Source: UBA11612 sp965228575 (GTDB lineage: Bacteria > Pseudomonadota > Alphaproteobacteria > Rhodospirillales > Rhodospirillaceae). Taken from it: 64,000 nt of DNA. The translations under genes were made by a program, and so were the position numbers. Location of the stretch: contig CBDDHW010000065.1 in NCBI GenBank assembly GCA_965228575.1, forward strand, positions 4,846 through 68,845. Direction: 5' to 3'. The notes under the pieces were generated by a model, which searched no databases, was not told the origin of the DNA, and saw nothing but the letters and a program-made list of their open reading frames with translations. Within the stretch, counting starts at the first letter, position 1. Each line of letters starts with the position of its first letter. This document shows positions 27,837 to 36,214 of this stretch, piece after piece.

Positions 27837-29121
27837 ATGGATCGTGTCGTTCCCCCTGCATATTTCACCAAAGGTCTCGCAGAGGCCGACCCGGAGGTGA
27901 TGGCGTCGGTCACGCAGGAACTCGATCGCCAGCAATCTCAGATCGAGCTGATCGCTTCGGAAAATATTGTCAGTAATGCGGTGCTCGAGGCGGTCGGCAG
28001 CGTTTTAACGAACAAGTATGCAGAAGGATATCCGGGCAAGAGGTACTACGGGGGATGCGAGTACGTCGATATTGCAGAGTCTTTGGCCATCGAACGGGCA
28101 AAGAAACTCTTTAACTGCGCGTATGCCAACGTCCAGCCCCATGCCGGCGCTCAGGCCAACGAAGGCGTGTTTCTTGCTCTGCTGAAACCTGGAGACACGG
28201 TTTTGGGTATGGGCCTCGCGGCCGGTGGTCACCTGACTCATGGCGCGAAACCAAATATCTCCGGCAAGTGGTTTAACGCCGTGCAATATGGCGTGCGCCA
28301 GCAAGACGGCTTAATCGACTTTGATCAAGTCGAAAGTCTGGCTAAGGAGAACAAGCCTCAATTAATTATCGCGGGCGGGTCCGCCTATTCCCGAGAGATC
28401 GACTTCAAGAAATTCCGCGAGATTGCCGACAGTGTGGGCGCGTTGTTTATGGTCGATATGGCGCACTTCGCGGGCCTCGTTGCGGCAGGGGTTCACCCGA
28501 GCCCGCTCCCGTTTGCCGATGTGGTGACCACAACCACGCATAAAACTTTGCGTGGACCGCGCGGCGGAATGATTCTCTCGAATAATGAGGACATCGGGAA
28601 AAAGGTGAACTCGGCCATCTTCCCGGGCTTGCAGGGCGGTCCGCTCATGCATGTGATCGCGGGGAAGGCAGTTGCCTTCGCGGAAGCCTTGAAGCCTGAG
28701 TTTAAGGTTTACGCGCAAAGCGTTGTCGATAACGCGAAAATTCTAGCTGAAACTTTGCGCAAAGGTGGTCTGGAAATCGTTGCCGGCGGCACCGATACCC
28801 ATTTGATGCTGGTGGATTTGCGGCCCAAGAAACTGACAGGAAACGTCACCGAGGAACTGCTCGAGCGGGCTGGGATCACCTGCAACAAAAACGGAATTCC
28901 GTTCGACCCGGAAAAAACCCATGGTGACCTCAGGCATTCGGCTCGGCACACCGGCGTGTACCACTCGTGGGTTTGGGACTGAGGAGTTCCAAATGGTCGG
29001 TGAACTCATCTGCGAGGTCCTTGATGCGCAGGCCGCTAAGCCGGGAGATACCGCCGATGTCGAGCAGTCAGTCGGTGAGCGAGTCAAGGATTTGTGTCGC
29101 AGGTTTCCGATTTATCAATAA
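27837..29121 (+). CDS. glyA: Serine hydroxymethyltransferase, read interrupted by a +1 frameshift
   Basis: The first frame gives 381 residues, with YPGKRYYGGCEYVD near 62 and the PLP lysine in TTTTHKTLRGPRGG near 237. It runs out shortly after the GIPFDPEK segment. The remaining conserved end (MVTSGIRLGTPACTTRGFG onward) continues in the next frame to TAA 29119-29121. One A too many in the A6 run at 28912-28917 explains the break: with five A the protein reads EKPMVTSGIRLG. The repaired length is about 427 residues, normal for the family. The enzyme supplies glycine and one-carbon units and is rarely dispensable, so an error in the sequence is likelier than a true mutation. Confidence 0.93.
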
Positions 29122-29197
29122 TTTGTGTCGATAACCCTCTGAGAGCGAAAATCAAACACCCTGAAATGGGTGAGACATGAGGATGGGAGAGCTTTAA

Positions 29198-29671
29198 ATG
29201 CGGTGCCCTTATTGCGGTGGCCTGGATACTCAGGTGAAAGATTCTCGGCCGACCGAAGACAGCGCGGCTATTCGCCGCCGGCGCTCGTGCCCCGCGTGCG
29301 GTGCGCGCTTTACCACATTCGAGCGGATTCAGCTGCGCGATTTGACGGTTGTAAAGAAAAACGGCCAGCGCTCGCCCTTCGAGAGGGATAAGCTTGCGCG
29401 CTCGCTTCTCATTGCGTGCCGGAAGCGACCAGTTGAAGAAGAGCGCATTGAGCGGGTGGCCAATTCTATCCAGCGCCGCCTTGAAAGTATGGGCGAGGCC
29501 GACATTCCCTCCAGCGTGATTGGGGAAATGGTGATGGAAGCCCTCGAAGGCTTGGACAAGGTGGCCTACGTCCGCTTTGCCTCGGTGTATAAGAATTTCC
29601 GCGAAGCCAAAGACTTTGAAAACTTTGTCGAAACGCTGGCGGACACCGATACGGCTGATTCGAACGGGTGA
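29198..29671 (+). CDS. nrdR: Transcriptional repressor NrdR
   Basis: The 157-residue regulator represses ribonucleotide reductase genes in response to ATP/dATP. It has the N-terminal zinc ribbon (MRCPYCGG and SCPACGARFTTFE) and an ATP-cone (VKKNGQRSPFERDKLARSL). The length is usual and GGGAGAG precedes the ATG. It overlaps ribD by 4 bp (GTGA); glyA-nrdR-ribD is a conserved order. NrdR boxes were not seen near it. Confidence 0.96.
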   Translation: MRCPYCGGLDTQVKDSRPTEDSAAIRRRRSCPACGARFTTFERIQLRDLTVVKKNGQRSPFERDKLARSLLIACRKRPVEEERIERVANSIQRRLESMGEADIPSSVIGEMVMEALEGLDKVAYVRFASVYKNFREAKDFENFVETLADTDTADSNG

Positions 29672-30771
29672 CCGTCTTGGCTTCCGTCGATCGGGAGTTC
29701 ATGACCGGCGCCCTATCTCTTGCGGCGCGAAATCTTGGTGATACCTGGCCGAACCCCGCGGTGGGATGCGTCATTGTCAAAGACGTCGCGGTTGTTGGGC
29801 GCGGCTGGACACAGTCCGGCGGTCGGCCTCACGCGGAAACTGAAGCTCTGAAACGCGCAGGGAACGGGGCGAAAGGCGCGACGGCCTATGTCACCCTCGA
29901 ACCCTGCAGTCATCACGGCCAAACACCGCCCTGTGCCGAAGCCTTAATTAAAGCGGGCGTTGCGCGGGTTGTTATTGCGGCCCTCGACAAAAACCCGGGC
30001 GTTGCCGGAAAAGGTGTGGAGAAACTCAAGGCGGCTGGAATTGAGGTTGATGTTGGAGTTTGCGAAACCGAAGCCAAAAAACTCAATGCAGGTTTTTTTC
30101 TGAACGTAGAGTCTCTTAGACCGCTTTTTGCACTTAAGTCCGCAACCACCTTGGACGGGCGAATAGCGCTTGCCTCTGGAGAAAGTAAATGGATCACCGG
30201 CGAAAAAGCGCGGGCGGCGGCGCATGCTTTACGGGCTAGGTTTGATGCAGTTTTAGTGGGCTCGAATACGGTTCTGACAGACGATCCCGAGCTAACCTGC
30301 CGCATGCCGGGGTATTCTGGGCGGGCGAAGGTGCGGATTGTTTTGGACCGGCGCGGGCGAACGCCTGAAACTGCAAAACTCATAAAAACCGCGCGGGACA
30401 TTCCGACGTGGATTGTCACGGCAAAGGGAACTGATTGCGCGGCTCTCGCGGCAAAAGGCGCAAAAATCCTTGAGGTTGAGGGATCCAACGACGCGAACTT
30501 TGCGGCGAAGGCCGCGGCAGCGCTTGCCAAAGAAGGGCTGACGCGGGTGATGATCGAAGGCGGGGCGGCGGTGGCCGCGTCGTTTTTGCAGGCCGATCTG
30601 ATCGATGAAATTCTGTGGTTTCGTGCGGACGGCGTGATCGGGGCGGACGGTGCGGCGGGGATTGGACCCTTAGGATTAGGGAAAATGACCGATATGAGCG
30701 GCTTTCGGCGCGGTGACAGCCTGGTTTTTGGCTCTGATACGCTGGATTTTCTGGACCGAGTGCGTGGTTAG
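29668..30771 (+). CDS. ribD: Bifunctional riboflavin deaminase/reductase
   Basis: The 367-residue enzyme performs the second and third steps of riboflavin synthesis from GTP. The N-terminal deaminase has the Zn motif HAETEALKRAG and EPCSHHGQTPPCAEAL; the C-terminal reductase begins near residue 150 (FALKSATTLDGRIAL) with VMIEGGAAVAASFL near 290. The start is GTG 29668, overlapping the nrdR stop. Confidence 0.95.
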   Translation: MTVLASVDREFMTGALSLAARNLGDTWPNPAVGCVIVKDVAVVGRGWTQSGGRPHAETEALKRAGNGAKGATAYVTLEPCSHHGQTPPCAEALIKAGVARVVIAALDKNPGVAGKGVEKLKAAGIEVDVGVCETEAKKLNAGFFLNVESLRPLFALKSATTLDGRIALASGESKWITGEKARAAAHALRARFDAVLVGSNTVLTDDPELTCRMPGYSGRAKVRIVLDRRGRTPETAKLIKTARDIPTWIVTAKGTDCAALAAKGAKILEVEGSNDANFAAKAAAALAKEGLTRVMIEGGAAVAASFLQADLIDEILWFRADGVIGADGAAGIGPLGLGKMTDMSGFRRGDSLVFGSDTLDFLDRVRG

Positions 30772-30775
30772 CGGC

Positions 30776-30859
30776 ATGGTCCGCCTTGAGTTTTTGCATG
30801 GTCACGACCGCTTTTTGCACGGTGGGTGCATGGCTTTTGATCGCAAAGTGCACGGTTAG
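30776..30859 (+). CDS. Possible 27-residue ORF between ribD and ribE
   Basis: ATG 30776 to TAG 30857-30859 fills most of the 94-bp gap, 4 bp after the ribD stop and 6 bp before the ribE ATG. It contains an internal near-repeat (FLHGHDR then FLHGGC) which reflects an imperfect DNA repeat of TTTTTGCAYGGT. There is no good ribosome-binding site of its own. It may be a coupling leader or chance. Confidence 0.25.
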   Translation: MVRLEFLHGHDRFLHGGCMAFDRKVHG

Positions 30860-30865
30860 GCAGCG

Positions 30866-31459
30866 ATGTTTACTGGTATCATCACCGATCTTGGAAAAAT
30901 CACCGAGATCACCAAAGGCGAGACGGCGGTGCGGTTCAAAATCGAAACCGGATACGCCACTGAGACCATCGAGATCGGCGCATCCATAGCCTGCAATGGA
31001 TGTTGCTTGACGGTGACCGAAACGGGCTCCGATTGGTTCGCTGTTGAGGTCTCTCAGGAGACTCTCGACAAGACCACCCTCGGGTCCTGGAAAACGAGCG
31101 CCCGACTCAACTTAGAGCGCGCTCTTAAACTCGGTGATGAACTCGGCGGGCACCTGGTCTCCGGTCATGTGGATGGGGTCGGCACGGTCAAAAACATTCG
31201 CGAAGAGGAAGGCTCGAAACGCTATACCATCGCGCCGCCTGCGGAGCTTATGAAATTCATCGCGCCAAAAGGCTCGGTGACTTTGGACGGCGTATCACTA
31301 ACCGTGAACGAAGTGGACGGTGAGACATTCGGGGTTAACATCATTCCCCACACCCAAACCGTGACCACGTTTGGGGAGCTTAAGGCGGGCGATGCCGTGA
31401 ACGTGGAAATCGACCTTCTGGCGCGCTATGTTGCCCGCCTCATGAGTCATGAAAATTAA
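30866..31459 (+). CDS. ribE: Riboflavin synthase alpha subunit
   Basis: The 197-residue protein has the two tandem lumazine-binding domains of the family: MFTGIITDLG at the start, ACNGCCLTV near 49, GDELGGHLVSGHVDGVG near 91 (start of repeat 2) and LDGVSLTVNEV near 144. It dismutates two 6,7-dimethyl-8-ribityllumazine molecules to riboflavin. ribBX starts inside its last codons. No FMN riboswitch was found upstream of the rib genes. Confidence 0.95.
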   Translation: MFTGIITDLGKITEITKGETAVRFKIETGYATETIEIGASIACNGCCLTVTETGSDWFAVEVSQETLDKTTLGSWKTSARLNLERALKLGDELGGHLVSGHVDGVGTVKNIREEEGSKRYTIAPPAELMKFIAPKGSVTLDGVSLTVNEVDGETFGVNIIPHTQTVTTFGELKAGDAVNVEIDLLARYVARLMSHEN

Positions 31460-32604
31460 GGCCCGCGCCATGCCCGATACCACCGCGCAAAACCATAAAG
31501 ACTTCAGCGAATTTCTCTCGCCGGTCGAGGAGATCATCGAGGACGCGCGCAATGGCCGCATGTTCATTTTGGTGGACGACCAAGACCGTGAGAATGAGGG
31601 CGATCTGATTATCCCTGCGCAAATGGCGACCCCCGATGTGGTGAACTTCATGGCCAAACATGGCCGCGGACTCATTTGTTTGTCGCTGCCGCGCGAGCGA
31701 GTGGAAAAACTCAAACTGCCGCTGCTCGCCTGCGCAAAACCAATCGCGACTGTCCACGGCCTTCACGCTGTCCATTGAGGCGCGGGAAGGGGTGACCACG
31801 GGAATATCGGCTGCTGATCGCGCGCGGACTATTGCGGTTGCGATCGATCCGGCCTCGGCGCCGGACGATCTCGCCACACCCGGGCATGTGTTTCCGCTCA
31901 TGGCGAAAGACGGCGGTGTACTGGTGCGAGCCGGACACACGGAAGCGGCGGTCGATGTCGCCAAACTCGCCGGGCTGATTCCCGCGGGCGTGATCTGCGA
32001 GATTATGAATGACGACGGCACCATGGCGCGCATGCCGGACCTGATTAAGTTCGCGCAATATCACGGGCTTAAAATAGGCACCATTGCCGACCTGATTGCC
32101 TACCGGCGCACCAAAGAACGCCTTGTGCGTATGGAGGCCGAAGCGCCGTTCCGCTCGGAGATCGGCGGGCAATGGCTCTCGCGAGTTTATAAAGACAACA
32201 TCACCGGCGACGAACAGCTCGTCTTGGTCAAAGGCAATGTGGACGGCCCCGAACCGGTCATGGTGCGCATGCATCACCTGAACTTATTGCCCGATGTTTT
32301 GGCCGACGCCCAATCCGTCCGCACCGGCGAGATGCAAAGCGCCATGCGCATGATCGCCGAGTATGGACGCGGGGTGATCGTGTTCTTTCGTGAGCCGCGC
32401 GGCGGGCTGACCGAGCGCATCCGCGCCAAAGCGCGCGGCGAAGATTCCGTTCGCCGTTTGGTGGACTACGGTGTGGGCGCGCAAATTCTTGTCGATCTCG
32501 GCGTACGCGATATGATTTTGCTGACCAATACCTCGAAACGCATTGTCGGCCTTGAAGGCTATGGCCTGAAGGTTGCGGACCAACGGGCGATTGAGAAGGG
32601 GTGA
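31449..32604 (+). CDS. ribB: RibBX-type 3,4-dihydroxy-2-butanone 4-phosphate synthase, interrupted by a +1 frameshift
   Basis: The N-terminal half is DHBP synthase: VDDQDRENEGDL near 42 and, after the break, STAFTLSIEAREGVTTGIS. The frame is lost between about 31725 and 31750; deleting one base (for example one C at 31729-31730) joins both parts into about 384 residues. The C-terminal half has the GTP cyclohydrolase II fold (REPRGGLTERIRAKA, YGVGAQILVDLGVRDM) but lacks the zinc-binding cysteines and starts VRMHHLNLLPD where active RibA has a Cys-rich motif. That marks it as RibBX, with cyclohydrolase activity lost. A separate ribA must then exist elsewhere. Confidence 0.88.
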
Positions 32605-32665
32605 ATAGAGACGTCCGTTGTCCGCGGAGCGAATTGGGAAAACTGGTTTGGGAGGGACAACTGAG

Positions 32666-33049
32666 ATGGACACATCGATTTTGATCGCCAAGCTCCTTGG
32701 CCCCGTGTTGTTGGTTGCCGCACTTTCAATGTTGGCGTCGCCGAGTCAAATACTCGCAATGGCCAGTGAGTTCTTAAAGAGCCATGCCTTAATTTTTCTC
32801 TCCGGCGTACTGACGATGGTTGGCGGTTTGGCCATTGTTAATGCGCACAATGTTTGGAGTGCGGATTGGCCGGTTATCATCACCGTGTTCGGTTGGGCCA
32901 TGGTGATCGGCGGTGCGGTGCGGATGGGGTTGCCGAACGTTGTGCAAAGCATCGGCGCAAAGATGATGAACGGCGCAAATATGATACGCACCTTTGGAGT
33001 CATCTGGGCCGCCGTTGGCGCGTATCTGAGTTACGTCGGGTATTTTTAG
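32666..33049 (+). CDS. Four-helix membrane protein of unknown function
   Basis: The 127-residue protein starts at ATG 32666 with GGGAGGG upstream; the frame is open 48 bp further but without a better start. Four hydrophobic segments (about 6-24, 38-58, 67-85 and 105-125) make up nearly all of it. I recognise no family. It follows ribBX by 61 bp and marks the start of the accessory block. Confidence 0.7.
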   Translation: MDTSILIAKLLGPVLLVAALSMLASPSQILAMASEFLKSHALIFLSGVLTMVGGLAIVNAHNVWSADWPVIITVFGWAMVIGGAVRMGLPNVVQSIGAKMMNGANMIRTFGVIWAAVGAYLSYVGYF

Positions 33050-33077
33050 CCCAAGTCCTACGCGGGGGCGTACAGCT

Positions 33078-33791
33078 CTAATAAGCTCTTTCGAATATAC
33101 AGCCGGTGGACTCAGTATCGATCACGACAGATCCAGGTCGCCGCTTGTTTCGGGTGTATGTTATTCGCAGTAATGGGTCGTCCCACAACAGGGAGACGTT
33201 GCGGACCCTTTCTTGGGCAACTTGTCTACCGCTTCGATAGCAAGTGATTAACTGCTCTCCGAACAGTTGGGTCGAACCACCGCGTTGCTGAAAACCACCT
33301 TGTACGAGTCCGCTCGAACTCCGTGCGAAGGCCGGGTTGTGGTGCCGGTATTCACAGGAAATGCTATACGCCGGTAACTTCAGGGTGCGTACCGCGCCGG
33401 TGTAGGTATCTGTGAAAGTTAGGGTTGGCCATGGCCCGGAGTGCACCGCGACGACAGTTTTAGCACGAGGTATCTCAAATATGGTTGAACTGCGGTGGAA
33501 GCAGTTAACTGTCGACGATTGAATCCACTCACGATAACGGCGTTGCTGTCTCTCGCGGCGTAAGGTGCGTTGCTCACGGCGGTATTTGGAATCGCGCTTC
33601 CATCGGCCGGTATCGCGGTAACGCCGGTCTCCACGCCCGCGCTTTATAGTCGGACCGTCATGATTGCTTTTGTATCGATCACTATTGGGTGAGGTGATGA
33701 CGGTATGCTCTGCCGCACGCACGCTATGTGATTCGAGCGTTGCGATGCAACCCGCAAGTCCAAAGATAATACACCAGAGCAAACGCACCAT
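33078..33791 (-). CDS. Secreted Arg-rich protein of unknown function
   Basis: The 237-residue protein has a signal peptide (LLWCIIFGLAGCIATLESHSVRA), a roughly 50-residue linker very rich in Arg, Lys and Tyr (about 40-90), and a C-terminal beta-rich domain with several cysteines (VNCFH, ISCEYRHH, ITCYRSG, TGCIFERAY) that could pair as disulfides. No family is recognised. It stands alone and converges with the four-helix membrane protein gene. The basic linker might bind an acidic polymer, but that is a guess. Confidence 0.6.
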   Translation of the reverse strand: MVRLLWCIIFGLAGCIATLESHSVRAAEHTVITSPNSDRYKSNHDGPTIKRGRGDRRYRDTGRWKRDSKYRREQRTLRRERQQRRYREWIQSSTVNCFHRSSTIFEIPRAKTVVAVHSGPWPTLTFTDTYTGAVRTLKLPAYSISCEYRHHNPAFARSSSGLVQGGFQQRGGSTQLFGEQLITCYRSGRQVAQERVRNVSLLWDDPLLRITYTRNKRRPGSVVIDTESTGCIFERAY

Positions 33792-33958
33792 TGGTCCATT
33801 GATCCCCTTTCACGGCAATCTCTCCGTACGGGGGAATTTGAGCGAAAATATGGCGTGAAAATGTTTAAACCTGATGCTGTCCAACTAGTATTTGCCGTTA
33901 CTAACTTTGTTAGGCAAATTGTTGCTTGCATGAAATTGATGAACACGAGGAAGAGTAA

Positions 33959-34504
33959 ATGGCGCCCGATACGGAAGGCAGCGTTGTTGTTCAGTTGATG
34001 GGAATATTAGCTGATCTACTACCCTACTTAGTTGGTGGCGGATTGACTCTGGCTGGGGTGATTTTGCCTAGCGTCTGGACACGAAAATCACAAAAGCAAG
34101 AGTATTACCGCCGCAAGCTAGAAGAGCTTTTTACCGCTGTTACCGAGCTTACAACAAAAACAGACCGAGTTGTTGAGCAAGCCATATTTTATATGGAAGA
34201 CCGCGGATTTGAGTTGAAAGAATCTCACGACGCTTCGAATCGCTCTCAGATGGAAAGCGCAATAGCGATTGCGAATTTAACGTTCCCCGAGCTTTGCGAA
34301 GTGACGGAAGAACTTGTTGATACCGCTTCCAACGCCCGAAAACCACTAGTGGAACTGCATGCGCTTCTACACGCTGGCCAACTAGACACGGATAAAAAGG
34401 AGGAATTCAAACGTCGATTTGAACACAATAGGAAGGAGCTTTGGTTGAAGTACGACGCTTCACGAAAAGCAATCACAACTCATTCAGCGAAATTTAGACC
34501 CTGA
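33959..34504 (+). CDS. Membrane-anchored coiled-coil protein of unknown function
   Basis: The 181-residue protein has one N-terminal membrane segment (about 16-38, DLLPYLVGGGLTLAGVILPSVW) and then a long helical, charged cytoplasmic or periplasmic domain. I recognise no family or motif. It is flanked by unrelated genes in both directions. Confidence 0.6.
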   Translation: MAPDTEGSVVVQLMGILADLLPYLVGGGLTLAGVILPSVWTRKSQKQEYYRRKLEELFTAVTELTTKTDRVVEQAIFYMEDRGFELKESHDASNRSQMESAIAIANLTFPELCEVTEELVDTASNARKPLVELHALLHAGQLDTDKKEEFKRRFEHNRKELWLKYDASRKAITTHSAKFRP

Positions 34505-34666
34505 CTCTTCGCGCTGAAACGTACTTCTCGAAAATTTAATATCGCTAACATTTCGCGTTAACTACTTTATTCTTGCTCCAACTGCGCGTTCTAGCAACTA
34601 AACGCTCAAATTCCGTTACCGTAAGAAGATGGTAAGCGGAGGCTCTCGAAGTTACGTAGCGCGCAT

Positions 34667-36031
34667 CTAAACCGGTGCAAATTTTGCGGTAAAGTGCCTT
34701 AGCGCGGGCGGCTCGTGAACGATTTTGTATCCGGTCAGCTGATCTTTCATCTCGTTTACTGTTTCAAACACTTCAACGATGTAATCCGCATGTGATTGGG
34801 TGTACACGCGCCGCGGCATGGCGAGGCGCACGAGGTCGAGGGCGGCCGGTTTTTCGCTACCGTCCGGTTGACGCCCGAACATGATGGTTCCGATTTCGCA
34901 GGATCTGATGCCGCCGTATTCGTACAAAGCGACGGCGACAGACTGCCCTGGATAGGACAGGGGCGAGATATGCGAAAGCCAAGCCCGCGCATCGACAAAA
35001 ACCGCGTGACCGCCCGCCGGTTTCACAACGGGAATGTTTAGAGCGTCGAGCCGCTCAGCAATGTATTCGTTGGTGCGTATGCGGTAGGCCAAATAATCTT
35101 CATCGATAATTTCCTCAAGCCCTTGGGCAATTGCCTCTAGGTCACGACCAGCCAAACCGCCATAGGTGGGGAACCCTTCGGTGAGGATAAGCTGCGTTCT
35201 TGCCCGTTCCGCAAGTTGATCATCGTTGAGCGCCAGCCATCCGCCGATGTTGGCAAAGGCATCTTTCTTGGCGCTCATGGTCATACCATCGGCGCAGGCA
35301 AAAATTTTCCGCACAATGTCTTTGATGTTTGCGTCTTCAAAACCGGCTTCGCGTTTTTTGATAAAATAGGCGTTCTCGGCAAAGCGGCAGCCATCAATGA
35401 TGAAAGGTTTGCTGTGGGCGCGGGCGATTTCAGCCGCGCTTTCGATGTTTGCAAGGCTCGCGGGCTGGCCGCCGCCGGCGTTGTTGGTGATGGTCATCAT
35501 CACGCAGGGCACCGCGCCGCCATGCTCGGTGAGGAACGCATCTAGTTTCTTAAGATCGATGTTGCCCTTAAAGGGATAGTCGAGGGTTGGGTCTTTGGCT
35601 TCCGGGATTTGCAAGTCGTGCGCCTCGGCGCCGGTGGCTTCAATGTTTCCCCGTGTGGTGTCGAAATGGGTATTGGAGGGAATGACTTTCCCCGCGCCGC
35701 CGATCAGCGAAAACAAAATCGCTTCCGCCGCGCGTCCCTGGTGAGTGGGGATGATATGCTTGAAGGGCATAAGGTCGCGCACTGCGGATTCAAACCGCTC
35801 AAAGGACGGCGAGCCCGCATAACTTTCATCGCCCGCCATAATCGCCGCCCATTGTTTGGTGCTCATGGCCGAGGTGCCGGAGTCCGTGAGGAGGTCGATG
35901 AGGACGTCGCGGGATTTGAGTTGAAAGAGATTGTAGTGAGCGTCTTTAAGAAGCTGCCTTCGTTCCTCAATCGTGGTGAGGCGAAGGGCTTCGACGGATT
36001 TGATGCGAAAAGGTTCGATGATGGTTTTCAT
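34667..36031 (-). CDS. Tryptophanase-like beta-eliminating lyase
   Basis: The 454-residue PLP enzyme belongs to the tryptophanase/tyrosine phenol-lyase group. Signatures are DLLTDSGTSAMSTKQWA near 49, PTHQGRAAEAIL near 95 and the PLP lysine in MSAKKDAFANIGG near 260. Near the C-terminus the motif GIRSCEIGTIMFGR is closer to tryptophanase (GIRAVEIG) than to tyrosine phenol-lyase (GVRSMERG), where the Arg contacts phenol. It would split tryptophan to indole, pyruvate and ammonia. No tnaC-like leader or partner permease was seen. The exact substrate is an inference. Confidence 0.88.
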   Translation of the reverse strand: MKTIIEPFRIKSVEALRLTTIEERRQLLKDAHYNLFQLKSRDVLIDLLTDSGTSAMSTKQWAAIMAGDESYAGSPSFERFESAVRDLMPFKHIIPTHQGRAAEAILFSLIGGAGKVIPSNTHFDTTRGNIEATGAEAHDLQIPEAKDPTLDYPFKGNIDLKKLDAFLTEHGGAVPCVMMTITNNAGGGQPASLANIESAAEIARAHSKPFIIDGCRFAENAYFIKKREAGFEDANIKDIVRKIFACADGMTMSAKKDAFANIGGWLALNDDQLAERARTQLILTEGFPTYGGLAGRDLEAIAQGLEEIIDEDYLAYRIRTNEYIAERLDALNIPVVKPAGGHAVFVDARAWLSHISPLSYPGQSVAVALYEYGGIRSCEIGTIMFGRQPDGSEKPAALDLVRLAMPRRVYTQSHADYIVEVFETVNEMKDQLTGYKIVHEPPALRHFTAKFAPV

Positions 36032-36091
36032 TTCGAGGCTCCTGATACGCCCCGAGATGAGACTGCGGGGCTAAACGCGCCGCGGTTGCCT

Positions 36092-36105
36092 GCCGTTTAA
36101 ACGGC
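36092..36105. promoter_or_regulatory. 14-bp perfect palindrome upstream of the tryptophanase-like gene
   Basis: GCCGTTTAAACGGC is a perfect dyad 61 bp upstream of the lyase start codon (minus strand). It contains the PmeI core GTTTAAAC. CCTGCC flanks it as a direct repeat. A dimeric repressor or activator site is possible. Confidence 0.35.
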
Positions 36106-36214
36106 CTGCCGCGCTCAGCGCCCGAAAAATCGCTTTTTGTTTATCGCAAAGTTAAACCCGAGGGCAAGGGGGCTTTCACGTGAGCGGCGCCTCGACAATC
36201 GGCGGTCGATGCGT

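Noticed and set aside
29122..30866. FMN riboswitch before the rib genes
   Set aside because: No RFN-element motifs were found upstream of ribD, ribE or ribH.
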